Shown here: positions 1 to 12,200 of the stretch, one piece after another | Layout of the letters: each line of letters starts with the position of its first letter | How positions within the stretch are numbered: position 1 is the stretch's first letter | Source: Agrostemma githago | Lineage: Eukaryota > Streptophyta > Magnoliopsida > Caryophyllales > Caryophyllaceae | Assembly: GCA_958450325.1 (NCBI GenBank) | Contig: OY288250.1 | Location: forward strand, 46,598,683-46,662,682 | Direction of reading: 5' to 3' | Length of the DNA stretch: 64,000 bases | The notes under the pieces: generated by a model | Told to the model about the DNA's origin: nothing | The model's input: only the letters and a program-made list of their open reading frames with translations | The model's database searches: none | Program-made: the position numbers and the translations under genes

Positions 1-800
1 TCACCATCTTATTTTAATTGTTTCTATGTGGCACAATTTTAAGTTTGTAGTTTTATTAAGAGTTCTTTTAAGACTCAAAAGTTTTTAGTCAATATTCAAA
101 AATAATGATTTCTCTTATTTATGTTATAGAATTCCATAACCTCATATAATGTGGAATAATTACTTAAGATTATAATCTTAAGAATTCTCTATGACTCAAA
201 AGATTTTTGATGGATATTTAAGGACGGATGATTATTCTTATTTATAATACAGAATTTCATCACCATCATAATTTTTCGATGTGGATAATTTTTACTTTAA
301 CACCTTTTTTAAGACTCAAAAGATTGTTTGTGGATATCTAAAACAAATTATTACTTTTATTTATAATAAAGAATTTCATCACTTTTGCCTATCATATTTT
401 TCGATGTAAGATAATTTTTACTTAAGTTTGTATCTTAGTAACTTTTTTAAGACTCAAAAGATTGACTGCTCTTATTTATCATAGGAGTAATATAGAATTC
501 ACCACCTTATTATAACTTTTCTTATGTATCTTAGGAGTAATATAGAATTCATCACCTTTTTATAATTTTTCGATGAGGGGATTTTTTTACTTAAGTTTAT
601 AATCTTATGATTTTTTTTATTTATATATAATTTCATCACCTCATTATAATTTCGACGTGCGATAATTTTTATCTAAGTTTGTAATCTTAGCGACCGTTTT
701 AAGATTCAAAATATTGTTGGTTGATACTCCGTATCTAAAAATGAATTATTGCTCTTACTTATATGAAATTTCATCACCTAATTATAATACTCGTGTGAGA
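1..800. repeat. Degenerate ~120-bp tandem repeat, AT-rich
   Basis: Visible by eye: the phrase AAGACTCAAAAG recurs near 69, 190, 311, 448 and, degenerate, 703. Each is followed by TTGATGG-like text and later by GAATTTCATCACC and a TTTTCGATGTG...GATAATTTTTACTTAAG block. Unit length is roughly 120-135 bp with one double-length step. No gene is seen in 1-980. It looks like a decayed satellite or minisatellite, and its left edge is cut by the window. Confidence 0.6.
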
Positions 801-982
801 TTATTTTTTCCCTACACAAATTTTTATATATATATATTCTTTATTTAAATTAAAAAATATATTAAAACTATAATAATTATTAATAATAATCATTTAAAAA
901 ATTCAAAATTTTCATTATATATTTCTGGAGGGTGAATAAATAAATATTAAAACAATTACTCATATAAAATAGGATTGACTAA

Positions 983-2252
983 GAGCAAGTCCAATAGTAA
1001 TTGTAGCTTGCTTTGCCAACTCACTTTTTAAGGCTACATGGTTTTGCAACTACAACATTCTCCAATAGTAAGCTACAAGGAGTTGTAGCTTTGTAGGCCC
1101 TATTGTAATTTATTTTTGTTAATTAATTATTCTATATAAATTAGTCATACGATTTTTTACATTACTAACAACTTTGTTTACGTAACTAAATTCAACCTCG
1201 TAAAAAAAATAATAGAACAAAATTTTATTAGTTCAAATAAAATAATATTAAGTTAAATGAAAAAAAAAAAAAATTGTATGCAAGAGCTTAGTTTTGGCTT
1301 CCGAAACGTGTCCAAATATGCTCCATAAGATCCGCTTTCAATTGATGATGCATTTGCCTATCTCGGATAGTCACATCCCTTGCAAGATATGTTTCAAAAT
1401 CTATGTCATGCCCTTGGCAAACATCAAAGACACCCGAAGAGTAGTCATCTTGAGTAAACTTCCTCTTATACGTGTGACGTTCGTCTTCGACTATCATATT
1501 GTGTAATATAATGCATGCATCCATGATATCGTGGAGAGTCCTTTTATGCCAAGAAAATAGTTCGGATGAAAATAGTTCGGATGAAAATAACCTTGACTAA
1601 ATGAGTTCACATTTATTGGATAATTTTCGGGGGTTGGATGAATTGAATATGTTTGCATATTCGACAATGGTCGTGGTGAATTTTGATAAATTTGATTGTC
1701 GGTACTAGAAGAATTTTGTAGATATTCATAATATTGGCTAAATGTATTTTCCGAATTTTCCATCAAAAATTAAATATTGAAATGAAATAGAAAAATTTAT
1801 TGGTGAATTAATAATCAAATTATTTACTACTTATTTATAGAACAATTTTTCACTTTTTTGTTGTAACAAATAAAATTGAACATGACTTTTACAAGTTTGA
1901 ATTCATCAACAAGGAAAAAATTTAGGAAAAGTTGAATTTATCAACAATGTATTAGAGAAAATACATATTTAAAAAAAAAAAAAAACAAGTAGTCATTCTA
2001 TTAATTAGGAAATGCCAAAAAAAATGGAATTGTTGTTGTTGTTGTAGCATGAAATTTCCACAAATTTGAGGTGAAAGATGAGAATGGATTATTTAATTCA
2101 CATTTTTTTTTATTTCTCAAGCAGGTGTAGCTTGAACAAGCAGGATATGCTTTCAAGCTACACTACAATTTCTCTCTCCAATAGTTACCATGTAGCTAGA
2201 GAATTTTTTTTATTTACAAGCAGGTCCTTTTCTTCAACCATTGGACTTGCTC
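983..2252 (-). mobile_element. PIF/Harbinger DNA transposon, internally deleted
   Basis: Ends are inverted: GAGCAAGTCCAATAG at the left (983) and CCATTGGACTTGCTC at the right (to 2252). They are flanked by a 3-bp duplication TAA (980-982 and 2253-2255), the target type of PIF/Harbinger. Subterminal copies of a TAGCTTG/CAAGCTACA motif occur at both ends. The interior holds the first and last parts of a Harbinger transposase on the - strand. At about 1.27 kb it is too short for an autonomous copy, so it is a deletion derivative. Confidence 0.85.
1288..1766 (-). pseudogene. Truncated Harbinger transposase (ALP1/HARBI1-like) remnant
   Basis: The - strand carries a start near 1762 (Asn/Ser/Tyr-rich N-terminus). 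It then jumps into the conserved C-terminal block of the DDE_Tnp_4 family: WHKRTLHDIMDACIILHN followed by MIVEDE, ending in an IRD...LKADLMEHIW motif. The catalytic core between the two is missing, and the two parts lie in different frames near 1530-1570. A short direct duplication (HPNYF twice) sits at the junction. It cannot encode active transposase. The family call rests on the C-terminal block. Confidence 0.8.
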
Positions 2253-2255
2253 TAA

Positions 2256-2760
2256 GCGTTTCACGCCATCGGTATCCAATTTTTGTTACCTTATGAGGTG
2301 GTAATCGTCGGTTTATATAGCGATAACTTTTGAATCTTAAGTGGGGTAGAATTGTTTTTTTCTATACAAATTCATATATTCTTCATTTAAATTCTAAAAA
2401 AAATCGAGTCTTAAATAGAGTAGGATTTTTTTTTTTTCATGTATAAATTTTTATATTCTTTGTTACCTTAAAATATATATTAAAAAATTTGAACCAATCA
2501 AATCGTTCGAAAAATTCCTGCTTTATTAATATAATATTGATATATATTGATTGATTGTTACGAATATATTTGACCAGGATCATACTCATATTTTTGCTCG
2601 CGATTCTGCCCGCCCTACTTATCAATTCAACTTCCGTCCAAATTATTAAGCCCGCCAAATGAACCCTCTAGATCTGCCTTTTGAGAAATTTCCCTCCAGA
2701 TTTCACTCAAAATCCCATTTTCAAAACGCATTTCTCAACTTTCCCTCCAAAGGTTCCAGA
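2256..2760. other. AT-rich intergenic DNA upstream of the deubiquitinase gene
   Basis: AT-rich sequence with T runs and no convincing gene. Short ORFs on the - strand (2437-2658) have no recognisable domain. The stretch 2640-2830 is pyrimidine-rich and is the likely promoter and 5' UTR of the gene starting at 2830. Confidence 0.5.
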
Positions 2761-2767
2761 TATTTAA
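2761..2767 (+). promoter_or_regulatory. Possible TATA box (TATTTAA) of the UBP gene
   Basis: TATTTAA lies 63 bp upstream of the ATG at 2830 and precedes a TC-rich stretch typical of plant 5' leaders. It supports 2830 over the in-frame ATG at 2659 as start. Sequence-only inference. Confidence 0.35.
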
Positions 2768-2829
2768 GATATCTTCTTCTCAAATCTTTCTTCCCTCGTC
2801 TCCAACTACTTATAACCTGCGTTTCTGTA

Positions 2830-5800
2830 ATGGTTCAAGAACAGACTCTTGTTGATTCCAAACCCTTACTTTGCGCTAGCTCTAAGGAAATTCCAGCCAT
2901 GGAGGTAAACCCACCTCCGACAACTATGGATCTCGAAAGCCCATCTCCAGATTTTGCTGATTCTGATGGAAATCTAGGCGGGTCAATTACTGGTACCCCA
3001 AAATCTGATGAAGATCCAGCAATCAACGAAACCCTAGGATTTGGGGAAAATGAGGGTATTGTCGATGAGAGGAATCCTGTGGGTAAAACTAATGAAATTG
3101 TTGGGGAGTGCTCAATGATTGTTAAGGATGATACCCAGGTGAACAGAAATGTAGAAGAAAATTCCGAACTCAACAAGACACAAGCTCCAGTTTTTGAATG
3201 CAGCGAAATAGGTGAAATTTCAGATGGGTATACGAAGAATGATGAGACCGAGGCATCTGAGCCCGCTAAGGAGTGTAACCAAGCAAATGATGTTCAGTTG
3301 CCTGATGGCATGGAAGACGAATTTGAGAACATCTTGTGTGATGAAACCCTAGAATCATACCACAATAATTTTGTGGATAATAAAAGGCCTATATGGTCCG
3401 AGCCTGAGCAATGCCCAGTGGTATGATTTTCTATGTCTAAATTTCACTGATTTTTCGATTATTTTATTGATTTTTTTTGTAAATCAACTGGGTTTCACGC
3501 TGACGAATTTTGAATTCGTAAGACGAGTACTGCTATTCGGTGACTTTTAACAACTAAGGTAGCTGACATTTGCATTATGTTGCTATCTTTGTGTATTTGT
3601 CGTGTCAAATGTTGGTGCTGCAGTAGGTTGATTTGTCTTTTATGTGTGTAATGCAGGGTGCCGGTCTCTCAAATTTGGGGAGCACATGTTTCCTTAATGC
3701 AATAATGCAATGCTTTACACACACTGTGCCCCTTGTTGAAGGGCTACAATCGATAAAACATGACGCCTCAAGTCACGGTAAAGTCCTATTTTGGTTTTTT
3801 CTGAATTTCTTTCGTCAATTCTGGTTAATTGAGATGACTGTTTAATGCTCTGATATTCAAGATATGTGAGTATTGTTTTTGAAGTTTTTTTGGATGCAAT
3901 TTCAGGGAAAGATGAATTCTGTGTTCTTTGTGCTGTCTGTGATCAGATTGAGCGTTCCCTAGCATATTCTGGAAAGAAAATCTCTCCATGTAACCTTGTG
4001 GATAACTTGAACCGTATCCTGTCCTATAGTTTCATTGCTATTTGATGCTTTTGAATCGGTGATTCATTAATACAATTATTTTTGTCGTGTTATTTTTACA
4101 GCTCCCCTGTTTCCTGCCTGTCACTTACTGTTTGATCCATGTGTGGTGGCTCATAAATGTATCTCTCCTTTTAGTTTTCCTGTAACATTTAATTTGTAAT
4201 CATTGTAATATGAGTAAATTTGTACGGACATTTTTTTGTTAGGGGGTGATTAAGGAGTTATGGTGATATAATGTTTCTATCTTTAGAGATTTGGGGTGGT
4301 GAGTGGATGGGTTGGAAGTCCGGAAGTAGTTACCATATTTGAACAAGCATATTGTTACCCTTGACCCAAAGTTTTAAGATTTTTCATCCTTTTTTCGAAG
4401 ATACCAGCAAGAAGATGCTCACGAATTTTTGCAGTGTTTATTGGATAAGCTTGACAGCAGCTGGTCCCAGTATGAGTCAATTGCACAGAAATTGACGCCA
4501 TCTCATGATTCATTGGTTAAGCAAGTTTTCGGTGGGAGTCTTATAAGTCAGGTTGCTACCAGATTTTGATACTCAGAATTAATTTATTTATTTCTACTTT
4601 GTTTATTTATTTATTATGAGGTACTAACCCTTATCTTTTCCATTGATTCAGTTGCATTGCTGCAAGTGTGGTCATAACTCTGATAGTTATGAGCCGGTGA
4701 TTGATCTGAGTTTGGAGATTGATGATGTTGATGATCTTGAAAGTGCTTTTAAATCTTTCACAAAGGTGGAAAATCTCGAAGATACGTCAAATTGTGATAA
4801 CTGCAAGGAGAAGGTGCAAAGAGAGAAGCAGCTTTTGCTAGACAAGGCTCCTGCTATTGCCGCATTGCATTTGAAGAGGTTTAAGAGTGATGGAGGGAAA
4901 ATTGATAGGATGGTTAAGTACCCGTTGGAGTTGAACTTGGAGCCTTACGCCAAAAATCGTAGACATGACAAAGTATGGTTCCCTTGTGCTTGCTGAATTC
5001 TACTTTCTAACGAACTGTTTAAATCTGTATCATCTTGTAGTTGATTATCTGAACTCTTCTATTGGTAATGAACCTATTTATGCAAGAGTTTTCATATTAA
5101 TATGGTATATTTATGTGGGCTGGATTTTAGACTACCTTAGGAGATAAACACATGCTAAGTTAAGATGGCTTATGTTAGTAAAAACCTTATTGCCTTCCTG
5201 TATTTCGTGCCATTGCACTTGCTCATTTTAGAGATAATTAATGATCAAACTATTGAAATGACTGCTGTTGAAGACGACCTGTAATATCTAAGCATTTAAG
5301 TATCGTCACCTGGTTGCTTAGATAGAAGTGTAGCAAATAATCTATTGCATGTAGGTTCTTAGAGATTGATGGTGGCTATCACCTTATTGAACTGCAGCAA
5401 ATATCCCTTGTTAGTTTCGATTGTGCAAGGCAGATTTCCATACGCAGTGATAACTTTAAATTCATATAAGATGGTGTTTAATGCATTGTTGTCTTACTGA
5501 CCCCTTTTATTTGTCACCTTGTAGGAAGTTTTGAAGTATGAACTGTATGGAATTGTGGTGCATGATGGATTATCATCTACTTCAGGGCACTACTTTAGTT
5601 ACATATGTACTTCCCCAGATGCCTGGTACCGGTTTGATGACTCAAAGGTGTGCTTATCTATCTTTTTTCTTTTTTTGTCGTTTTCACTAAAATTTACCTG
5701 CATCTTTATGCGCATTATACTTAAGGTTGGGTGCCCTTTTCAGGTTTCTAAGGTTTCTGAAAAAACTGCACTAGTACAAGAGGCATACATTCTATTCTAT

Positions 5801-6730
5801 GCAAGAAAAGGCACGCCTTGGTTCAGTAGTTTGTTTGAACAATGGAAAGCAAAGATGGAAGTGAAGGCAAACACCTCCCCAAAATCTGTTCTTGATAGGA
5901 GAGATGTCATTAACTCGGTTCCTTATGTAGAGCCTTTACGTTGTGTACAACTTGATGAGTTTGATGGGGAGGATTCTGTTAGTGTACGTGAGTTAACAGG
6001 AGCATCAACTTGCCTAAGGTATGGTGACGGTGTCATGACAGAGAACCCCAAGGATGAAACTGCAAGGACTGGTTCGGAAACACGCTCTCTAACAACAGGA
6101 GTATCAACTTGCGTAAGATACAGCGACAATGTCATGAAAGAAAACCTCAAGGATGACACTGCGAAGGCCGGTTGCTCTTCATCAAGTGCTGAGAACAACC
6201 TTTTTTTTAGCCCTAAGTTTGGTGCTGAAATCTTTCGGTCACCTTCAACTACACCGGGAAGTCCGGACATATACACAGACGATGAGCCTGTTGCAGGTAA
6301 TACCATCCAACTGATCCCTCTAACCAAATTCCTCTCAGATACGGCAAATGGAGTGCATTTATTGGATTCAGATCCATCTATTTGCAGTCCAACATAAGTC
6401 CACAGTTTAATCTGCAAAATTGTACATCCACTTTTCGCATTCAGTTTTTTGGTAGAGAATTAACTATTGGTGCTTGGATGGAAACTTGCAGAACTGACCT
6501 TTAAAATCCCAGTGGCTCACCTGAAAGTTGAAGAGAAAATGCCATTCTCGGGAAAGAGAAAAGTTAAACAAGAGTCGGAGAGGAAAGAGGCTGCCAAGTA
6601 TCTAAAATATTCTCCGATGCCTAGTGGTAGACGGCAGCTTCTTTTGGCTGCCATTAGTCCTGACAGTTCCAGCAAGAAGAAACCAAAACAATCACCCACC
6701 ATGACCCGGACACTTGCTGCTTCTGTTTAA
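2830..6730 (+). CDS. Ubiquitin carboxyl-terminal hydrolase 20/21-like (USP/C19 deubiquitinase), 8 exons
   Basis: Exons read as 2830-3420, 3657-3777, 3906-4013, 4379-4551, 4652-4972, 5525-5647, 5744-6296 and 6492-6730. All junctions are GT/AG and all phases agree, giving about 742 aa (about 799 aa from the ATG at 2659, whose extra part reads like translated leader). The first ~197 aa are acidic and unstructured. The USP domain follows: Cys box GLSNLGSTCFLN (nucleophile codon 3687-3689), the QEDAHEF motif, a zinc-binding CCKC...CDNC pair in exon 5, and the His box with SGHYFSY (His codon 5588-5590) and WYRFDDSKV. The catalytic triad therefore looks intact. The C-terminal tail is Lys/Arg-rich. 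The enzyme should cleave ubiquitin from substrates in cytosol or nucleus. The plant UBP20/21 subgroup is the best match from the Cys-box wording, but the exact paralogue is uncertain. Confidence 0.9.
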
Positions 6731-6988
6731 GTTGTTCTAGGGACTAGTTTTCCCTTCAATCAGTCATGCTCCTCCTCTTATCTGGGTGATCTGCCACGCC
6801 CTTGTGGCCTTTTGTTCTCTTACTCTCTTAGATTGTTCATATAGAGTAGAGTACCAGGTTCCGTCGATTCGGGTTGTCACCGGCGAGTTTTGAAATGTTG
6901 AAACATTATTGTTTTCGCATATATTGCAAATGTGAGCTCATAATTTTGTCTGTCTTAAAATTTTCAGAGTAATGACTGTACCACGGAG
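6731..6988. other. 3' flank of the UBP gene
   Basis: Probable 3' UTR and terminator of the gene ending at 6730. No separate gene is visible. Confidence 0.5.
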
Positions 6989-6990
6989 TA

Positions 6991-7081
6991 CTCCCTCCGT
7001 TCATAATTTTTTGCTCCATTTCATCATTATTTCTTAGGAGTATATTAATGAAATGGGACAGAAGATAGTGAACGGAGGAAA
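6991..7081. mobile_element. Stowaway-like MITE (Tc1/mariner family)
   Basis: A 91-bp element begins CTCCCTCCGTTC and ends GAACGGAGGAAA, the classic plant Stowaway terminal repeat, and is flanked by the dinucleotide TA on both sides (6989-6990 and 7082-7083). The inner arms CCATTTCAT and ATGAAATGG also pair, so the whole element can fold into a hairpin. It has no coding capacity. It lies 260 bp downstream of the UBP stop codon. Confidence 0.85.
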
Positions 7082-7083
7082 TA

Positions 7084-7419
7084 CTATTTATTAGAGCCTG
7101 GCTTTAGTACAGTACTAGTATTTTTCAGAGTACACCGTACAATTTAACAGCAGCTTCACGAAGTACTCATGTTTTCGAGTCACTCGGATATCATGCTTAA
7201 TGATAGTGCAATCACTCGCTGATCAAATACCATAGTAAAAGTTGATTTAGCTTGCAGCAAACTTCAATATTATATACTCCGTAGCACATTAATACACACT
7301 TAGTCTTGGCATAATCAATCACTTCATCATTAACAACCATATTATAGTTGTACTTTACTAGGAGTGGTGGATCATCCATGCACGCATGCATGCAATTCTG
7401 TAGGGGACGTTATATATCT
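7084..7419. other. Intergenic/3' UTR of the glycine-rich protein gene
   Basis: AT-rich DNA between the MITE and the stop codon of the - strand gene. It probably contains that gene's 3' UTR. Nothing else recognised. Confidence 0.4.
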
Positions 7420-8835
7420 TCAAGGTATGTATCCTCCGTGGCCGCCTCCACCTCCATATCTTCCTGCTTGCGCCCCACCTGCATATGCTCCTCCACCACC
7501 CGATCCACCGCCTTCACCACCTCCGGCTGCATGTCCTCCACCACCAGCCCCGTCTCCACTTCCATATCCACTTCCAGACATCGCACCACCTCCGTAAGTA
7601 CCAACACCGCCACCACCACTGCCTCCACCCCCGACCCCACCAATGCCACCACTAGCATACCCGCCTCCATGGCCACCGCCTTCACCACCACCGTAACCAC
7701 CTGCATGGCTGCCTCCAGCTCCATAGGCACCTCCACCACCGCTACCACCACCATACGCTGCACCACCACTAGCAACACCTTCTCCTTTGCCACCACCACC
7801 TCCATATCCACCAGCATGTCCGCCTCCTTTACCAATGACAGCTCCTCCGCCGCCACCTCTTCCACCACCTCCACCATACGCTGCACCAGCACCAGCAACA
7901 CCACCTCCCTCGCCAACACCGCCTCCATATCCGCCAGCACGCCCACCACCGTACGCTGCACCACCCGCAACAGCACCTCCTCCTTCGCCACCACTACCTC
8001 CATATGCACCAGCACGTTCACTACCTTCACCAGTAGCAGCTCCACCACCACCACCTCTTCCACCACCTCCACCATATGCTGCACCACCAGCAGCACCCCC
8101 TCCTTCGCCACCACCGCCTCCATATCCACCCGCATGTTCGCCACCTTCACCAGCAGCGACACCTTCGTCACCACTGTACGCTGCACCACCACCACCACCT
8201 CCACCTCCTTCGCCACCACTTCCTCCATATCCTCCGGCATGTCCGCCACCTTCCCCAGCAGCTCCTCCGCCCCCACCTCTTGCATCACCTCCGCTATATG
8301 CTGCACCACGAGCAACACCTCCTCCTTCGCCACCCCCACCTCCGTATCCACCTGCATGTCCACCACCTTCACCAATAGCAGTTCCTCCGCCCCCACCTCT
8401 TCCACCACCTCCACCATATATTGCACCACCAGCATCACCTCCTCCTTCGCCACCCACACCTCCATATCCACCTGCATGTCCGCCGCCTTCACCAGAGGTG
8501 GCTCCTCTACCACCATCTTTTCCACCACCATACCCTGCACCACCTGTAGAAGCACCTCCCCCTTCACCAGCACCTCCTCCATATTCACCAGTATGTCCGC
8601 CGCCTTCACCATAGGTAGCTCCTCCACCGCCACCTCTTCCACCACCACCTCCACCGACGTATCCTCCAAGACTGACACCGACATCTACACCAACTCCCGC
8701 ATGGCCTTCTACAATGCCAGTGCCATGCCCAACAAGTCCTACATCATAAGTGAGGAGAGCCCTAGTAGCAGAACATATTCCTACACCCAACACCAAAAAG
8801 AAAACAAGACTAGGTAATGTCTTGTGAGAAGCCAT
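7420..8835 (-). CDS. Secreted glycine-rich protein (GRP), 471 aa
   Basis: Single open frame on the - strand. The N-terminus is MASHKTLPSLVFFLVLGVGI followed by CSATRA: a basic start, a hydrophobic core and a small-residue cleavage site, so a signal peptide is likely (cleavage around residues 23-25). After ~50 less repetitive residues the protein is built of repeats of about 30-40 aa. Each repeat has Gly runs with Ala-Ala-Tyr-Gly-Gly-Gly, Gly-Arg-Gly and Gly-Glu-Gly-Gly-Gly-His-Ala-Gly-Gly-Tyr motifs. This is the class I cell-wall GRP pattern, an extracellular structural protein. No intron is needed. A TATA box lies 73-84 bp upstream of the ATG. The opposite strand is also open because GGN complements to CCN, but it lacks a comparable start signal. 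Repeat number may vary between alleles. Confidence 0.85.
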   Translation of the reverse strand: MASHKTLPSLVFFLVLGVGICSATRALLTYDVGLVGHGTGIVEGHAGVGVDVGVSLGGYVGGGGGGRGGGGGATYGEGGGHTGEYGGGAGEGGGASTGGAGYGGGKDGGRGATSGEGGGHAGGYGGVGGEGGGDAGGAIYGGGGGRGGGGGTAIGEGGGHAGGYGGGGGEGGGVARGAAYSGGDARGGGGGAAGEGGGHAGGYGGSGGEGGGGGGGGAAYSGDEGVAAGEGGEHAGGYGGGGGEGGGAAGGAAYGGGGGRGGGGGAATGEGSERAGAYGGSGGEGGGAVAGGAAYGGGRAGGYGGGVGEGGGVAGAGAAYGGGGGRGGGGGAVIGKGGGHAGGYGGGGGKGEGVASGGAAYGGGSGGGGAYGAGGSHAGGYGGGEGGGHGGGYASGGIGGVGGGGSGGGGVGTYGGGAMSGSGYGSGDGAGGGGHAAGGGEGGGSGGGGAYAGGAQAGRYGGGGGHGGYIP

Positions 8836-8907
8836 TAATAAAAAAAGGGGTTATTGTTTTGAAGTTGCACATAGGCTGTGTTGTGAGAATTAAGTTGAGT
8901 AGTAAGG

Positions 8908-8919
8908 TATTTATATATA
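8908..8919 (-). promoter_or_regulatory. TATA box of the GRP gene
   Basis: On the - strand the sequence reads TATATATAAATA, placed 73-84 bp upstream of the ATG at 8835, with a short AC-rich leader between. The copia insertion starts only about 75 bp further upstream. Confidence 0.65.
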
Positions 8920-8996
8920 GGGATGCATGGGATTATGATAAGCAAAATTAAAGCGTGTTGGATGCACTTATGGACTACTCATGCTAAGACTATGTT

Positions 8997-9169
8997 TGTG
9001 AGAATATTATGTAGTAATATTCTGATATCGTAATTATTGTGTAAATAATTAGTTGCCTTATTAGAATTCTAATTGTATAGGTATATATACCATTGAATGT
9101 GCGTAGCTTGTAATTCAATTTCTTTGAGTAATATATCAGAAAATCTTTCCCCAAATTGTCGGTTTTACA
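8997..9169 (+). repeat. 5' LTR of the copia element
   Basis: Begins TGTGAGAATATTA and ends GGTTTTACA. It differs from the 3' LTR at one position (ATGTAG here, ACGTAG there, a C/T transition). Confidence 0.95.
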
Positions 9170-9181
9170 TGGTATCAGAGC
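9170..9181 (+). other. Primer-binding site (initiator Met tRNA)
   Basis: TGGTATCAGAGC directly abuts the 5' LTR and is the standard plant copia site complementary to initiator methionine tRNA. Confidence 0.9.
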
Positions 9182-9224
9182 AGGTCTAGGAAAAGAAGAA
9201 AAAACCCTAACCGCGACAAGAACC

Positions 9225-12200
9225 ATGGCAGGAGGAGATGAAAAGAAAGCGTCGGCCATATCACCGGCATCACCGTTATACTTGCATCCTTCGGATAATC
9301 CCAATCATGATTACCCAAACGGTTTTCAATGGAGATAATTATGAGAATTGGGCTGATGCAGTAAAAATGGGACTCGACTCAAAGAACAAGCTCGCCTTCC
9401 TCGGGAAAGACATCGAGGAACCGGCCTTCGATGGAAAGGAAGAAAGCATAGAACATGTAGCCTGGAGACAGTGCAATGCCATGATCAAGACATGGTTGAG
9501 AAATATCATTGGCAGCCGGCTGCACCCAAGCATCACTTTCTCCGCATCAGTGAAGGAGATTTGGGACGAATTGAAAGAGCGGTATGCCGCCGGGAATGCT
9601 CCGAGGGTACACCAATTGAAGTCCGAGTTGTGTGAACTAAAGCAAGGAAAACTATCGGTGGTTGATTATTATACAAAACTCAAAAGCATTTGGGACGAAT
9701 TGGCTGGGTACTCTCGAGTTTCAAAGTGCACATGTAGTGCAGCAGGAGATTTTTTGAAAGAAAAAGAGGAGGAGAAGACCCATCAATTTTTTATGGGTCT
9801 CAATGACTCGATGTATGGAATTCTCAGATCGAACATTCTTATGGAAGATCCAATTCCATCATTAAGCCGAGTATATGCATTGGTCTTGCGAGAGGAGAGA
9901 CACAAGGCCATAATGCGTGTTAAGGAGGAGAAGACGGAGGAAGTCGATTTTGCCACGAGACGTGGAGCCCAAGGCGGGAGAAGTGGACGTCTATGGACAA
10001 AGCAGGAGAATGGATCAGAGGACGATGAAGGTAGATGCCCTCATTGTAAGAAGTTCGGGCATGATGAGGACAATTGCTGGACCAAGCATGGTGTACCAGC
10101 ACATATAGCACGGGGTCGAGGTCGAGGACGATCAAATAAAGGACGAGGAGCAGGTCGAAGCGATCAGAGGCAGAATTGGAGGGCAAATGCGGTCGGTGTG
10201 AATGGCGCAAGTGGGTCCGGGACCAACAACACGGACAATTCAGCCACCATGCCCGGAGATTTGTCTCTGACCAAGGACGAAATATTGTCCTTGAAAGCCC
10301 TTCTTCAACCAGGGAAAGATGGGTCAGAAAAATTGACAGGTAATGCAGAAATTGAGAGTCGCTGGATCATTGACACAGGTGTGTCGCACCACATGACAGG
10401 GAACCAAGGTCTGCTTCGCAATGCTCACCGTGAGAGACCGGCTAGTGTCGGTATGCCGGATGGAGTACAAGCAGTAGCCGATATCTATGGAGATGTCGAG
10501 ATTGATGACAAATTGTTACTTAAAGATGTTTTATTTGTCCCGAATCTAACGTGCAATTTAATTTCGGTCCAACAATTAAACCGTGAACTCAATTGTTTTG
10601 TGACATTTTATTCGGATTTTTGTGTGATACAGGACCGATCTTCGAAGACGATGATTGGAGCGGGTGAGCAATGGGATGGTGTTTACTACTATAAGAAGGA
10701 TAAGAAGGAGAAGGCGTGTCATATTACGGAACAAAGCGAGGTGCGAATGTGGCACAATCGTTTAGGCCACCCTTCTCATAATGTTTTGCGTAATGCTTCT
10801 AGCCTGGTTGGTTGCAATTTATTTTGGAATAATAACGATTTTTGTGATTCTTGCCATCGTGCTAAACAAACCCGTTTACCTTTTTCACGTAATAATAAAA
10901 GGGCTTCCCGTATTTTCGACTTAATTCATTGTGATATATGGGGACCTTATAGAGCAAGTGAATTAAACGGGTCACATTATTTTTTAACAATCGTAGACGA
11001 TTGTAGTCGAGGCACTTGGTTATATCTCATGAAGAAAAAGGGTGAAACAGGGGGTCTGTTAATTGATTTTTGCAAAATGGCGAGACGACAATTTGATAAA
11101 CCCGTAAAAATTATTCAAAGTGACAATGGAACTGAGTTTGATTCATCCCCAATGCGTGCTTATTACCGTGAAAACGGAATAATTCACCAAACTAGCAATG
11201 TAGATACCCCACAACAAAACGGGAGAGTTGAGCGAAAACACCGACATATTCTCGAAAAAGCACGAGCTTTGAGGTTCGAAAGCAATTTACCTATCGAGTT
11301 TTGGGGAGAGTGTGTTTTAACGGCGGTTTATCTAATAAATAGAACACCCACGCCCGTTTTGAATGGTAAAATGCCTTACGAGGTGTTACATGGCAAAGCA
11401 CCGACTCTAACCCATCTCCGAGTCTTCGGATGTCAATGTTATGTACACAACAAGAGTCGGGGAAAAGATAAGTTTGGAGAACGAGGGAGACGGTGCATTT
11501 TTATAGGGTATCCACACGCAAAAAGGGGATGGCGGGTCTATGATTTGGATAGCAAGGAAGTCTTTAACTCGAGAGATGTGACATTTGTTGAACATATTTT
11601 TCCATTTCATAGAGAGAAGAAAAGTCATAGTGGGAACAAAATTCCAACTCAAAAATATTGACGTGCCTTTGTCCTTGGATGATGAGGGGCAATGGCCTGA
11701 CCAAGGAGAAGCAAGTGTTAACATTGAAACCAACGAGGAGCAACCAACCCACGGCCTTGAGATGCGGGAAACAGAGACCGATAGAGACGGGGTGAGTGAG
11801 GTGAGAACAGGGGAACGAGAAAACCCTTTACCAACAGCCGAGACCGAGCTAGGTCGAGGGGTACGACAACGTTTTGAGCCGGCTTGGAAGAAGGATTACG
11901 TATGCGGTTCGACTACTATATTAAACACCATCTCGACCACGCCACCACTCCAGTCCAAGTCTTCGGGGAAAGGTACGCGTTATCCATTATCTAATAATGT
12001 CACTTGTAAAGTTTTTTCGGTAATGCATAAAAAGTTTCTTCATGCCATTACATTGGACACGGAGCCTCGAAATTTCGAGGAAGCCTCCCGGTTTTCGCAT
12101 TGGAAAGAAGCCATGAGGAATGAAATTCAAGCATTGGAAGCCAACCGTACATGGATGCTAATGAAGTTACCAAAGGGAAAAAAGGCCATAGGTTGCAAAT

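Noticed and set aside
2659..2829. Start of the UBP gene at 2659
   Set aside because: The extra 57 residues read like a translated pyrimidine-rich leader, and a possible TATA box lies downstream of 2659. Kept as an alternative only.
7348..8817. Long + strand frames (489 aa Ser/Thr-rich; 275 aa Pro-rich, extensin-like) over the GRP gene
   Set aside because: They mirror the Gly-rich - strand gene (GGN/CCN complement). Only the - strand has a signal peptide, TATA box and terminal stop in a sensible place.
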